From Taxillus chinensis (Eukaryota; Streptophyta; Magnoliopsida; Santalales; Loranthaceae), in contig CM042085.1 in the NCBI GenBank assembly GCA_023512835.1, positions 33,390,312 through 33,454,311 of the forward strand: a DNA stretch of 64,000 nt. The letters are read 5' to 3'. Numbering within the stretch: position 1 is the stretch's first letter; each line of letters opens with the position of its first letter. The notes under the pieces are model-generated. The model was not told the origin of the DNA and searched no databases. It saw only the letters and a program-made list of their open reading frames with translations. This document shows, piece by piece, positions 48,432 to 60,967 of the stretch. A program made the translations under genes and the position numbers.

Positions 48432-49523
48432 TGCCTAGCCACACGGGCTAACATATCCACGGCCTCTCAGGCTTAGCCACACAAAGCTAACGGTTCCGAT
48501 CCCGGCCTACACCACCGGGTTCCACAAGCACAAAGATACAAGGTCACACAGGCATTAAACCAAACACTTAGTTCGCACAGCCCATCAGGCATAAAATCAA
48601 ACACTTGACATGCAGAGTCTCACAGGTATTTTATCGAACACTTAATACGCACTCACCATCCAACACTAGAATACATCAAAAACTGCCATTGAAGGCCAAC
48701 ATTCACATAGGAGGTCACACCTATATGAATTTACATATAAATAGTATAACAATAACAACAGAAGCTCTATAAATCCTCTACACAGGGCCTAACCCCAGAA
48801 CAGATCAGGTGAGACAGAACCCCTACCTCAGGTAAGATGCAACAACGCGGCAACCTCGATCCCAAGCCAAACGCCGTCCACCCACGAGACTCGACCACCC
48901 ACGCAAGGCGCCCGGGGAAGCAACCAGGAGCTTTCTTTCCCTCTCTCTCTCTCTCTCTCTGCGACAGCTGGTGGAGCAACAAACCCTAACCCTAAAACAA
49001 AGGGGCTTCTCCTCCTTATATAGACAACACAACATCAAAACGACGTAGTTTTGATTAAGTGAATCCCAGGATCAAAATGACGTAGTTTTGATCACACAAG
49101 TTAGCACCTTTCCGCACCCATATAGGCCAAAATACTTAGAATTTTGACATGGTCCTTTGGAGAAAGATCATTAGAATGTCAAAACCAAGGGAACCATGCA
49201 AAAATATGCCTGCACGCCAATTTGCACGTGAATTCCCCAATTCACGTGCAACTCCAAATGCACTCCAAATGCACTCAAACTTCACCCTTAGCCTCCTTGC
49301 ATCATGTAGAAGACAACCACACTTGCACGTGAATTGGACCCATTTCACGTGCACCTCACATGCACGTCCGTTTGGCCTGAAACTTCTGTGGTAGATAGAG
49401 GACATCATTCTAAGCATCTTTCCTTTTGCACGTGAATTCATTTGAGCCCATTCACTAGGTCAAAATCTAGAAAAACTACTCAGAAGACAAAACTGTGACT
49501 AACTCTAGGTACAGGTCCTTACA
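48432..49523 (-). repeat. 5' LTR of the outer element, outer-end part
   Basis: It continues 38798-39415 after the nested element and matches about 33235-34330. It ends at TCAAA. The promoter palindromes (about 49034-49092) and a (CT)n run (about 48940-48960) are conserved. Confidence 0.9.
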
Positions 49524-49528
49524 TCAAA

Positions 49529-50334
49529 AGACTGCTCGTTCCCTACGAAGCAAATCTTTCCACTCAATTAAAATATTAACGCACAATGAATTACTAAATT
49601 AACACTCAACCGAGATATTAAATTAACAAATCAAAGAAATAGAGAATTAATTCATAGAACATAAAATATCAAATTAAATATTTAAACATGAATTCAAAAC
49701 AAGCATACAAAATGCTACGCTAAACCGATTATAAAATACTTACCTCTCCATGGGTTCGGAAATTAGAACAACAGAAATATAACAAAATTAAGAAAAATAA
49801 GCTACAAACAATTAAATATTTGGCCTTGAACTCGATCCGAATTTCCAGCTCCTGCTGCACAATTTCTCTCTAATTGTTGTTCGATAAATAACTACTGCTG
49901 GAATAGTTCATGTTGGAGAGTTGGGTGGCACTACACGTGATGGAGACAGGTCTGCGTCAACGTGATGAGGGAATTGCTGAATCGTGATGGATGAAGTTGG
50001 TTGGGATGGCTTACTGGGTGGAGACGGGTGTGTTGGGCGGCGTGAATGGTAGCGTGATGAAGGCTGGATGGTGCTTTGACGGGATCACGTGGTATGGTGC
50101 AGCGATAGAGATATGATGGCGTGATGGAGGAATGAGATTGGAGGCGCAGCTCCTCCTTTTTTTCTCTTTGCTAATTCTCTCCTCCTTATAAAGCACGTGG
50201 CCCACGTCAATAATTCCCTCCTTCCATTTAATTCCTCCCCACCACGTAATGCTTTGATTTGTTTCCTCTATTTGTATCAATGTGGTCCCCACATGCTTCT
50301 TTCTAATATGCTCTCCAACGTAACATGTATGCAA

Positions 50335-50392
<58 letters not shown>

Positions 50393-51770
50393 GTGAAATA
50401 TAAAAACCATTCAATAATATCAAAAAATTAAAATAATTAATTAAGCCTAGAGAATTAATATTAAAATTAAAATAATTAATTTAACATTAAAAACCATCAA
50501 AATTAATATTAAATTTATAAAAATGAATAAAACAAGTAAATAATTGAAATTGGAGAAAACTATTATAAAATGCATTAATTCAAAGCAAAATATTAAATTA
50601 AAGCTCATAAATTACTTGCAAATTTAATGACAAATTTTACAGTTATCAAATTTCTCCACACTTGAACTTTAGTCATCCTTGAACAAAAACAATGATTAAT
50701 CATGTAAATTTAAATATATAAAAAGAATAACTCAAGTATAACGAATCAAGTTCTACTATGGATATGATTGTGTGCACTAAAATTATTCAACTTCCACACC
50801 TTCTCAATTTAAACCTTCATTCATGACACTTAATCAAGTTGCACAAATATGCGTTCTTAATCAATCAACTTGAAAAAAACATGCTTAAAAATTAATATCA
50901 TAATGTATTTACACTTGAAACATCATGCCATGTATCATATCAACACTTAAAAATAAAACAAATTGGTGATACGCATGAGGAACTAAACAAGATATAAGAT
51001 AAATAAATTGCTATCTCTTTTTTTTTTTTTCACAATCTGTAGATTTTTTTCTTATTATTCTTTTTTTCATATAATGGACAATGGTGTGAATGTACTAGAA
51101 AAGTCTAGAATACTTTACAAAGGGTGCATTTTATGCTCCTTTCTCCTGTGATGAGTTATGTATCCCCACAATCCAGAATTTTCTCTCTCTTTTTCTTATT
51201 TTCTTTTAAGCACACAAGTTTAGTTTAAAATAGTCCCAATTTGCAAGAAAAACTTTAAGTGGAGGCATGAGTAACATGTAATAATATTTGAAGTATGTCA
51301 AAATATATAACATTAATGATCAGGCATAACTCAAAAATAATTAATATCATGATTTCTACAATTTGTGCTTCTCAAATAAGATATAAATTTAAGCTAAATC
51401 AATCAAGTATAAAAGCTAAAAATTTTAGTTGTGAACAATGTGGGTATCCATACTAGATAACTTAATTCTAACTACTCAAGATTCTCAATTATTATTCAAA
51501 TAATGCATAATCAAATAAACTCGAATAGAACTAATCATTAAAGCTCAAAGATTCACAAGAAATTCAAGTGTCAATCAAATTCAAGACTAAAAATATGTAG
51601 CCTATAAATCATCAAAAACAAAAAATAAAACACAAACAAACAAAAGAAAATCTTTTTGGTTGTTTTTTTGTTTTTAGAATTAAAAATAAATAAACAAATA
51701 AATAAACTAAGAAAAAAACACAAAAGCAATCAAAAATAAACTAATAAAAACACACAAAAAAAACAGTTAA
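49529..51770 (-). other. AT-rich 3' region of the Athila-type element
   Basis: No coding frame is credible; a poly-Asn frame at 50197-50403 is only the (AAT)n repeat. Phrases such as 'ctccacacttgaactttagtcatcc' (50655) and 'ccccacacttaaatgttgcattgtcct' (51798) are typical of the untranslated stretch between pol and the 3' LTR in Athila-like elements. The more complex sequence at 49740-50330 may be the LTR. Confidence 0.5.
50335..50391. repeat. (AAT)n microsatellite
   Basis: About 18 perfect AAT units. Confidence 0.95.
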
Positions 51771-51939
51771 CTAAACTAAACTATGTGTGTTCCCTCCCCC
51801 ACACTTAAATGTTGCATTGTCCTCAATGTAATCCAAAAAATAAAAACTATGTACACGGAATGCAATTCGAAAAATGAACAATGAACAATAAATCGAAGAA
51901 AAGAAATAACCTGATGGGCTCAAAGAATGACAGTTCATG

Positions 51940-54900
51940 CAGTTGGATAGAATCCAATGCATGTATAGGAAAACCCACATAAAAGTGCTTGAGTCGATGT
52001 CCGTTGACCGTGAAGCTATGTCCCGATCCCTCTTGAATGATCTCTATTGTACCATATGGAAAGACACAAACTACAACATAAGGCCCACCCATCTCATCCT
52101 CAACTTACCAAGCATAAGCTTCAATCTCAAAGTATAAAGAAGAACACGCTTGCCTTCTTCGAACTCCCTCTTGTGAATTATTTTGTCATGGGCAGCCTTG
52201 GACTTCTCCTTGTAGAGTGTTACATTATCTTAAGAATCTAAACAAAGCTCCTCAAGTTCCTAAAGTTGAAGTTTTCTTTGCTCCCTTGCTTGGGCCAAGT
52301 CCAAGTTGCAAGCTTTGACCGCCCAATATGCTTTATGCTCCACTTCCACAGGAAGATGACAAGACTTCCCATAAACTAATCGAAATGGGGACATGCCAAT
52401 AGGAGTCTTGTATGTTTTTCGATAGGCCCAAAGTGCATCATCAAGGCACCGGCTCCAATCCTTCCTATTAGGTTGAACGGTCTTCTCCAAGATTTGCTTC
52501 GACTCCCGATTGGACGGACACCTCTGCTTGGCCATTGGTTTGGGGATGGTATGGTATCGATGTCTTGTGTGTCACCCCATACTTCGAAGTAGTGCTTGAA
52601 AGTGCCTATTACAAAAGTGAGTCCCTTGATCACTAATGATCGCTTTAGGAATGCCAAACCTACAAAAGATATTAGTTTTCACAAAATCCACAACAACTTT
52701 TGAATCGTTAGTCCTCGTGGCTTTTGCCTCCACCCACTTACTCACATAATCCACAACAACCAATATATACAAATAGCCAAAAGAACTAGGAAAAGGACCC
52801 ATAAAATCAATACCCAAAACATCAAAAAAGTTTAAAAAATATCATAGGTATTGAGGAATCTCATGCTTCCTAGATATATTACCGGGATGTTGGCAACGAT
52901 CACATGGTTTATAAAAGTCATAAGCATCATGAAACAAAGTAGGCCAATACATACCAGAGTCCAATACCTTCCTAGCCCGTGCACCGTGAACCAAAGTGTC
53001 CTCCATAAGCAAGTGTGTGGCGAATTTCAAAATAGATGGGATCTCATGGCTGGAACACATCGTCGAATAATCGATCATTGTCAATCCGCCAAAGATAAGA
53101 ATCATCCCAAAAATAATGTCTCGCTTCACTCTTTAACTTCGCTACTTGGTGTTTCTTATAATGATCGGAAATTTTAGAAGCCACCAAGTAGTTCACCAAA
53201 TTAGCATACCATGGACGGGTGAAGAGACCGCATATAGGTGCTCATCCGGAAAGGTGTCCCCCAAGGAAGTGATGTCCTCGATAGGTGGGGAAGTCGGCTT
53301 ATATGATCGGCAACTAGATTTTTGGACCCCTTTTTATCTCTCGATCTCTATGTCGAACTCTTGAAGAAGCAACATCCATCGAATAAGTCATGGTTTGGCA
53401 TCTAGTTTCTTTAATAGGTACCTCAGGGCCGCATGATCAAAAAAGACAACAACTTTCGATCCTAAGAGATAGGAATGAAATTTGTCTAATGCAAAGATTG
53501 AATGCAAGGAACTCCTTCCTCGCAGTGGTGTAGTGGCACCGAGCCGCATCTAAGATCCTCGAGGCATAAGCAATGACATGTGGAACTCCATCACTCTCTC
53601 GTGAAAGAACGGCCCCACAACAAAATTGGAAGCATCACACATAAGCTCAAATGGATAGTCCCACTTTGGTGGTTGAATGATTGGTGGCGTGGTCACCGCT
53701 TTTTCAACTCATTAAAAGCTAACTCGCAAGAGTCATCAAAAACAAAAGATTTTTCTTTTTGCAATAGTTGTGATAATGGGTGTTCAATCTTGCTCAAGTC
53801 CCTGATGAAGCGCCAGGTAAAAACTTGCATGTCCTAGGAAGGAACGAACATCTCAAACACAAGTAGGATAGGGTAAAGATGTAATAAGATAAACTTTAGA
53901 TTTATTTACCTCTATACCATGCTTGAAATTTTATGTCCTAGAATTATGCCTTTCTCAACCATGAAATGACATTTTTCAAAATTAAGCATAAGGTTTTTAT
54001 CAATGCAATGCCGCAAAATATTACCTAGGCTAGAGAGACATTCATCAAATGAGGAGCCATAAACAAGTAAAATCATCCATAAACACTTCCATGTAATTCT
54101 CAAGAAATTTAGATAATATACTCATCATGCATCTTTGGAAAGTACCAGGAGCATTACAAAGACCGAATGACATCCTTCTATAGGCAAAAGTACCAAATGG
54201 GCAAGTGAATGCAGTCTTCTCTTGGTCCTCTGGAGCAATGGGAACCTGAAAATAGCTAGAAAAACCATCCAAGAAGCAATAATGTGTCCTACCTACTAGT
54301 CTCTCTAATATTTGGTCAATGAAGGGGAGTGGGAAGTGGTCCTTATGAGTGACACCATTAAGTATCCTATAATGAATGCATACTACCTGACTATTCTGGA
54401 CTCGAATAGAACCAATTCCTCTCTCTCATTTTCAAAGACAGTGAACCCGGTCTTTTCGGGTACCACTTGGATAGGACTAACTCACCGAGAATTAGAGATA
54501 TGATAAATAATGTCACTGCAAATAATTTTTCTACCTCTTTCTTAATAACTTCTAGCAAAGTGGGGTTTAGCCTCCTTTGGGGCTGCCTCACCTGGTTTAA
54601 GCACTATCTTCTAAGAAAATCTTATGCATGCAAGCATGCAAGTGGATGGGCTAAGTCCAGGAATATCAGCCAATGTCCAACCTATTGCCTTAATATTGTC
54701 CCTCAAGAGAGCCGGAAGTTTGGTCTCTTGGTCCTGGTAGAGATTACTAGCAATGATAACAGCAATCTATCTCCATTCATCAAGTATGCATATTTCAAAT
54801 TACTAGGCAAAGGTTTCAACTCAAGTGTAGGTGGGTGTTGTATAGAAGGAAGCATGCTAGGTGTAGACATTTGCGCACAAGAAGAAATAGAGTGAACATG

Positions 54901-55320
54901 TGCAACATCATCGGAAAACAAAGCATTCAATCCATTAACATTATCCACCTCATCATCAAAATCATTCACATCACCGAAATCAAGGTCGAATCAGTATCAT
55001 ATGGTGGTTCGTGTGTGAGAGAAATAAGACACTATGCTTAGAGGGATGCTTCACGGAGTCTAAACTATTAAATCTAATAATTTCATCACCAAACTCCATA
55101 GAAAGCATACCTTGGTAAACATCAATGATGGTCTTGGCCGTTTTGAGGAATGGCCTGCCAAGAATGATAAGGGCATGGCGGTTCGCCAAGTCCTCCTCCA
55201 TGTTGAGGACATAAAAATCAGCGGGGAAGATGACATCTCTCACTCTAACTAGAACATCCTCAAGAACACCCGCTGGACCAATTGTGGATTTATTAGCTAA
55301 CCGGACCACCACCGTGTTGG
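51940..55320 (-). pseudogene. Pol of the Athila-type element
   Basis: Reading the minus strand: retropepsin-like block (IILGRPFLKTAKTIIDV at about 55165-55115). RT follows, with MDGFSSYFQVPIAPEDQEKT near 54272, the FGLCNAPGTFQRCM block and catalytic FMDD near 54075. RNase H traces lie at about 53700-53300. The integrase zinc site (H…H…CDRCQ) lies near 52900; the integrase core has GIDFMGPFP near 52815, ISDQGTHF near 52640 and the [20 protein letters not shown] block near 52440. The C-terminal block PYGTIEI…VNGHRLKHF lies at about 52055-51995. Frameshifts and stops are scattered, so the element is inactive. Confidence 0.87.
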
Positions 55321-55582
55321 CTTAAGCTCCCCAATATGAAGAGAAGAGTAGATAGAATATGACATAACATTGATAGAGGCACCCAAGTCACACAAAGCAT
55401 CATAAAAGTGAAGTGCCCCAATGGTACATGGAATAGTGAAGGTGCTAGGGTCTTCACTTTTCGGAGGCATAGGAGGAGAAGGTGTGATGAGTGCTAAAAC
55501 TGTTCACCCAAGGTTGACCCTTTCAACTCCCTTTAGGCTTCTTTTCCTATTGATACATAGCTCCTTCAACAATTTAGCATAT

Positions 55583-57186
55583 CTAGGGATTTGCTTGATA
55601 GCCTCTAAGAGTGGGTAGGCAATACATGTCATCTGCTAGCTGAATTGCTTCATCTGCTAGCTTCTTGGTTTGAATGGCCTTATATGGGAATGGAAGAGGT
55701 CTGGAGGTGGTCTCCTTCTCCTTCTCTTTCTTCAGCTCTTTTTCTTTAATCTCTGGTCCCTTAGTGGTTGAGGTTGGTGGTGGCCCCTTGGCTAGTGGTG
55801 CAAATCCTGGGGGAGTAGATAGAACCTGTGGCTCTCTTGTTTGCTTGCCACTCCTCAAAGTGATAGAACTTACATTCCCCTTGGGGTTAGGAGTAGTCTG
55901 AGAGGGAAGTCTGTTTTGCTGTTGATTAGTGAACTCATGCACAGCAGTGGCCATTTAACTTATTTGCATCTTGAGTTCCTTTAACTCATTCTGTTGGTTA
56001 AGCACAATATACTGAAGGAGATTAAAGTGATCTGGTTCTGCCTTTTGTGGAGGATGAGCTTGTTGTTGGCCATTCGATGTTGGCCCCTCGGACCTCTTCG
56101 AGAATTTTGTGGATATGAAGGTCTTTGGGGTTGCCTTGTCCCATAGCGAAGATTGAGATGATCTCTCCACCCTGGATTATATGTCCGTGAGAATGGATCA
56201 TATTTTCGATGAGGAGGACGCCGTCGTGCGTCGCTTATATGGGCGGCCCGGAAAAATACCATTGCACTCTTTCTCGTCCCCTGGAGTTGTGGACAAGCAT
56301 CGTAGTGTGATTAGTGGCAGTGCAAATTCCATAAACTTTCGCAGACTAGTGAGGGCTGGTAAGGCTAAGGCCATATGCCTTATCATAGTAGAGATCTCAT
56401 CAGGCTTGTGTGCCTCAAAACTAGGCTGTGTGCTCGGGCTCACATGGTGGACTCCTCACTGTGTAGGCAATGCTCGATCTCCAAATTGTTGCAAATTCTG
56501 TGCTATCTTATCAATGAGAGCTCTTGCATCCACTGGTATTTTATCAACTAGGGTTCCTCCTACAACTGCATCCACCATGCTCCTCTCCATAGATGTAAGA
56601 CCCTCATGAAGCTGGATAAGGAGTTGGTCACTAATTTGGTGATGTAGACAACTAGCAACCAACTTCTTGAAGCGCTCCCAATACTCGTACATCGTCTCGC
56701 TATGTCCCTGTTTGATGCCCGATTCAAGAACAATTTCTTTAACTCGTTCCAACATGTGACATCTTTTGGTTGCAAGTAATACAACTAGTCTTTTGCGGCT
56801 CTATCAAGTGAGAATGGGAAAGCTCTCAACTTGATCTGATCTTTTGGGGCGTTTCGGGGCTTCATGGTTGAACGGACCACATTGAACTCTTTAAGATGTT
56901 TGTGTGGGTCTTCTCCGGATAGCCCATGGAACTTGAAAAGAAGATGTATAAGGCCAGATCTAAGCTCAAAGTTAGTCTCCAAGGCTGGGTAGGCAATACA
57001 CGTCGGTTGATAGTTGATATCCTGGTGCCGCCAACTCTCGGATGGTGCGGTTGTACTCTCAGTTGTGCCCCGCCATTGTTGGTGAGGGCTTTCTTCCTTT
57101 GCTTGAGTGTGTCGAAGACGAGTCCTCAAGTTCCGCTCAACCTTTGGATCCAAATCTACTAGTTCTCCCGAAGTGGATCGTGTCAT
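55583..57186 (-). pseudogene. Gag of the Athila-type element
   Basis: It starts at ATG 57186 (MTRSTSGELVDLDP). It reaches the capsid blocks FHGLSGEDPHKHLKEF and IKLRAFPFSLDRAAKD, where a TAG replaces an expected Trp codon, then LYYLQPKDVTCWNELKKLFL. Later parts in other frames include MLERVKEIVLESGIKQG…YEYWERFKKL at about 56755-56640. A Pro/Gln-rich tail (…RQPQRPSYPQNSRR…) and SSITLRSGKQ at about 55865 follow, the latter leading into protease in this clade. It is disrupted by several frame changes. Confidence 0.85.
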
Positions 57187-57498
57187 AAAACTACAAAAAG
57201 AAAATTAAGAGGAAGAGAATAGAAAGGAAAATAAAATAAAATATAATAAAAAGAAAAGCCTTCAAAAAATGAAACTATGAGAAAAAGGAAGAAAAACAAA
57301 AACAGAAACTTGTTAGAAAAGGAAACTCGTACAAAGGAAACTTTTTTGTTTGTTTTAAATAGAAAAATAAAAAACAAATAAAAGAAAAGAAAAAAGAAAA
57401 CCTACAAAAACAAAAACAAAAAACTACCGAATAAATCCGAACAAAATAATAAATAAATTAAAACAAGCAAAAAAATAAATTGAATCGAATTTAATGCC

Positions 57499-57514
57499 TC
57501 CCTGGCAATGACGC
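57499..57514 (-). other. Primer-binding site, tRNA-Asp-like
   Basis: GCGTCATTGCCAGGGA on the minus strand resembles the GCGCCGTTGCCGGGGA site of Athila/Tat elements. It lies about 310 bases upstream of gag, beyond the A/T-rich leader 57190-57480. Confidence 0.65.
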
Positions 57515-57519
57515 TAATT

Positions 57520-57893
57520 AGAAAAGGACGTTTGTTGCACATTGATACAGCTTTTTGTTGCGCTCACGCTATCAAAATAATATTTATAAAACCTAACTAA
57601 CATGTAGAAGGAAAATAAGGGTCGATCCCACGAGATACGATTGGAAATCTCTAACCTAGTTGTGTTCCTATTGTCTAAGCAAACAATGTGATGAAATAAA
57701 ATAAAAGAAATAAAAGAAATAAAATAAAAGAAATCCTTAAAAAAATAGAAAACAAGATAATAAAATTCTAGGGTTGAGATTCACCACAATTTTCAATTCC
57801 TTATCATATGGTTTGATTGATTATTTTTATGGTCTCTAATCATCTCAAGGTGATTGATCTTAAAGTAATCGCCATCGCTTTCGCGTGAATAAC
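57520..57893 (-). repeat. Athila-type 5' LTR, part 1
   Basis: Non-coding sequence next to the primer-binding site with 'gggtcgatcccacgaga' (57618), a phrase common at the R/U5 end of Athila-like LTRs. It is interrupted after ATAAC (57889-57893) and resumes at 59758. Confidence 0.6.
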
Positions 57894-59752
57894 TGTAATG
57901 ACCCGTGTTTTGCGGTATGTAAGAAGTTAACCGAAGATGCCTTGTGAGTGAAAATTGTTGGGTTTTAGGGAGTTTTCTTTCCACACACTTTGGCTTAATC
58001 ATCTTGTATGTTGTTAAGCAAGCAAGAGGCAAAGTTTGAGCCCAATTGGGAGTGCACGTGAGAATGCACGTGAGAATGCTTTTCACGTGCAAGGAGATTT
58101 TTGCATGGGAGCCTTCCTGATGTTGTTCCAAGGCTTGTGGTGAAATTCTAGAGCATTTGGAGGTGCCCGTGAGAATGCACGTGAGAATGCTTTCTCACGT
58201 GCAGCCTCCATTACCTTTGTTTTGTTGTTCTGATCCTCTTTTGCTAAAGGACCATGGTGAAATTATGAGTGCTTTGTCCTGTGTGTTGCAAAAAGGTTGT
58301 AGTCTGTCATCAAAACTACGTCGTTTTGATGATGGGATTCATTTAATCAAAACTATGTCGTTTTGGGGTTTGAGTTGTCTATATAAAGAGGTGAAGACTC
58401 CTTGTTTTAGGTTTAGGGTCCTCTTCAGCTGCTGCAGCCGTCGTAGAGAGAGAGAGAGCTAGAGAGAGGGAAGGAAGGGGAGTCCGCTGGTTGCCACGGA
58501 GCATCTTGCGTGGGGAGGACGGGCGTTCAGCGCCAGGAGCAAGGAGGATCCGCTTTAAGGTAGGGGTTCTGTTCTTCCTAAATCCTCCTCTGTTCTAGGG
58601 TTCTAGGGTAGATTATGGATTATACCTGTTTATATATATATCTGTAATCCATATAGGTGTGATCTCCTATATGGATGTCGGCCTTCAATGGCGGTTTTTG
58701 ATGTTTTCTGGTGTTGGATGGTGAGTGCATATTGAGTGTTCGATAAAATGCCTGTGTGAATATGTCTGTGTGAATATGCATAGTATGTGTTTGATAATAT
58801 GCCTGTGTGGCTGGGTTTTTGGGTTTGTCTATGTATGTTTGTTAAGCGTTTGGTAAAATACCTGTGAGACTCGCATGTCAAGTGTTTGATTTTATACCGA
58901 GTTTGTGTGGACCAAGTGTTTGGTATTATGCCTATGAAAGTGTGTATGCTACGTGTTTGGTTAAATGGGTGTGTGACCTTGTAAGTTGTGTTAGTGGAAC
59001 CCGGTGATGTGGAAGCCTGGGACTGGAACTATTAGCCCGTGTGGCTAAGCCTATATGGTTGTGGATATGTTAGCCCGTGTGGCTAAGCCTTGAGTGGTCG
59101 TGGATATGTTAGCCCGTGTGGCTAAGCCTGAGTGGCCGTGGATATGTTGCCCTGTGTGGCTAAGCCTGAGTGGTCGTGGATATGTTAGCCCGTGTGGCTA
59201 AGCCTGAGTGGTGTGGATATGTTAGCCTATATGGCTAAGCTCGTATGGTTGTGGAAAGGTGTATGCCGTGTGATTGTGGAATACAACCTGTTTATATCTT
59301 ATTGTCACTACACCGCACCCGTACACACCCTCACGTAGACGCTAGGAGCATGGGATGGGTTGGGAAGACATGATCCCTACCGAGCCGTGGTCGCTCACCC
59401 CTCCTTCTATGATGTGTTTTCTTTCAGGAACCTACAGGCGCTAGGTGGGACCTCGAGGTGGAGGACCTTATTTGTTTTATTGTTTCTTTTCATTTATGAT
59501 ATTTTGTGGAAATGAATGTAACCCAGTGGGGAGAGTTCGTGAGGGATTTGAATGTAATAAGGGCAGATGTAAACATTTATTGTGGTTTGAAACTTATAAA
59601 GACATGTGATTTCTATTTTTGTGAGTATCTGTTGTGAATGTGTGCGTTGTCCTGTGTGGACATTTGATCTTGTACATCTACCCCTTGCCCACCGGGTGGG
59701 TAAAGGGGAGTCACGAACCGGTTTCCTCGGGTTGGAAATTCGGGGCGTGACA
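57894..59752 (+). mobile_element. Solo LTR related to the Tekay-type LTRs, TSD ATAAC
   Basis: The 1859-bp segment runs TGTAATGACC to GGGGCGTGACA between two perfect ATAAC copies (57889-57893, 59753-59757). It shares CACGTG-rich U3, GACGT-type repeats (58308-58329 and 58345 onward), TATA (about 58378-58388), a 'gagagagagagag' leader, the 41-bp minisatellite (59020-59245) and the 'gatccctaccgagccgtgg' block with the other Tekay LTRs. No internal region is present, so LTR-LTR recombination removed it. Confidence 0.92.
59020..59245. repeat. Minisatellite of ~38-41-bp units in the solo LTR
   Basis: 'gtggatatgttagcccgtgt', then 'ggctaagcctgagtggtc', occurs about six times. It is the reverse complement of the array at 33095-33310. 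Confidence 0.9.
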
Positions 59753-59757
59753 ATAAC

Positions 59758-60360
59758 AGTGTGCTTAGCCTTAGCAATGGCCTACTCTCGTGACTCACTG
59801 AATTAAAGCCAAACCCATTAAGGGATGATCAACCATGGATCCTCCTAGGATCACGGACTACTCTCGTGACTGCAAGTCCTAGGTTTCATTTTACGGGTTC
59901 CGATAATTAAATTTCATTTTTCAATTCTTCATTCAATTATCTAAAACATGCAATAGGTTCGCGACGCCCACAACATGGATTCAATCGGTAAAATAAAATC
60001 ATTCATGAGATAGAGATAAGAAATAATCACTCAAATTCATACAATCAAGATATTGAGATTGGGCTACTCCCAATCCCTAAGAAAAAGGGATTATTCCATG
60101 AAATAATGAAGAAACATATTTATATCAATTAAATTAGAAATTTGGGATTAAGAGGGGAGAATAAACAACAACCAACTTGTCACGAGGGCATACAATCAAC
60201 CCCCCATCCAATACCAAGGTGTTCTTGAATCAAGATTACATGAAAATCACCCAAAATCAAAGAGAAATCTAAGAAACCAAACCTAGGGTTCTTAGCCGTC
60301 AAGGAGGGCTCCCTTAGGATCCAGAATCCCTAACAACATCCTATACTTGTTCCTTATATA
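59758..60360 (-). repeat. Athila-type 5' LTR, part 2
   Basis: It continues the LTR-like sequence after the solo LTR. It contains 'gactactctcgtgactgcaa', 'ccaaacctagggttcttagc' and other non-coding text, and is cut at 60361 by another Tekay-type element whose far side is outside the window. Confidence 0.6.
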
Positions 60361-60933
60361 TGTAAGGACCCGTACCTTGAGTTAGTCACGATTAGTCACG
60401 GTTTGCCTTCCGAGTAGAGTTTTTCTAGATTTTGACCTAGTGAATGGGCTCAAATGAATTCACGTGCAAAAGGAAAGATGCTTAGAATGATGTCCTCTAT
60501 CTACCACGAAGTTTCCAGGCCAAACGGACGTGTATGTGAGGTGCACGTGATATGGGTCCAATTCACGTGCAAGTGTGGTTGTCTTCTAAATGATGCAAGG
60601 AGGCTAGGGGTGAAGTTTGAGAGCATTTGGAGTCCATTTGGAGTTGCACGTGAATTGGGAATTCACGTGCAAATTGGCGTGCAGCCATATTTTTGCATGG
60701 TTCCCTTGGTTTTGACATTCTAATGATCTTTCTCCAAAGGACCATGTTGAAATTCCGAGTATTTTGGCCTATATGGGTGTGGAAAGGTGCTAACTTGTGT
60801 GATCAAAACTACGTCGTTTTGATCCTTGGGTTTACTTAATCAAAACTACGTCGTTTTGATGTGGGTAGTGTCTATATAATGAGGGCTTGAGTTTGAGTTT
60901 AGGGTTCTTGTGTCCCTTTTGTTGCATTTCCGC

Positions 60934-60967
<34 letters not shown>

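Larger units (their letters stand above)
32619..49523 (-). mobile_element. Tekay-type gypsy element with most of pol deleted, TSD TCAAA
   Basis: The element is flanked by TCAAA (32614-32618 and 49524-49528). On the minus strand: 5' LTR (49523-48432 plus 39415-38798, split by a nested element), primer-binding site (about 38795-38779), ~4.5-kb internal region, polypurine tract and 3' LTR (34330-32619). The internal region keeps only a gag zinc-knuckle trace and chromodomain-like C-terminal traces. It could have moved only with enzymes supplied by a relative such as the element nested inside it. Confidence 0.9.
49529..60360 (-). mobile_element. Athila-type gypsy element, borders not fully resolved
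   Basis: On the minus strand: LTR-like region with two later insertions (60360-57520), primer-binding site (57514-57499), gag (57186-55583), protease, RT, RNase H, integrase (55320-51940), then a long AT-rich 3' stretch. The region order, the tRNA-Asp-like primer site and the conserved integrase tail fit Athila. The 3' LTR probably lies in 49529-50650 and 32225-32613, on both sides of the outer Tekay element. I could not align the two LTRs or find a target duplication. Confidence 0.75.

Noticed and set aside
50197..50403. Poly-Asn frame
   Set aside because: Translation of the (AAT)n microsatellite.
59020..59245. Regular direct repeats resembling a CRISPR array
   Set aside because: Units are contiguous with no unique spacers, lie inside an LTR, and the DNA is plant nuclear.
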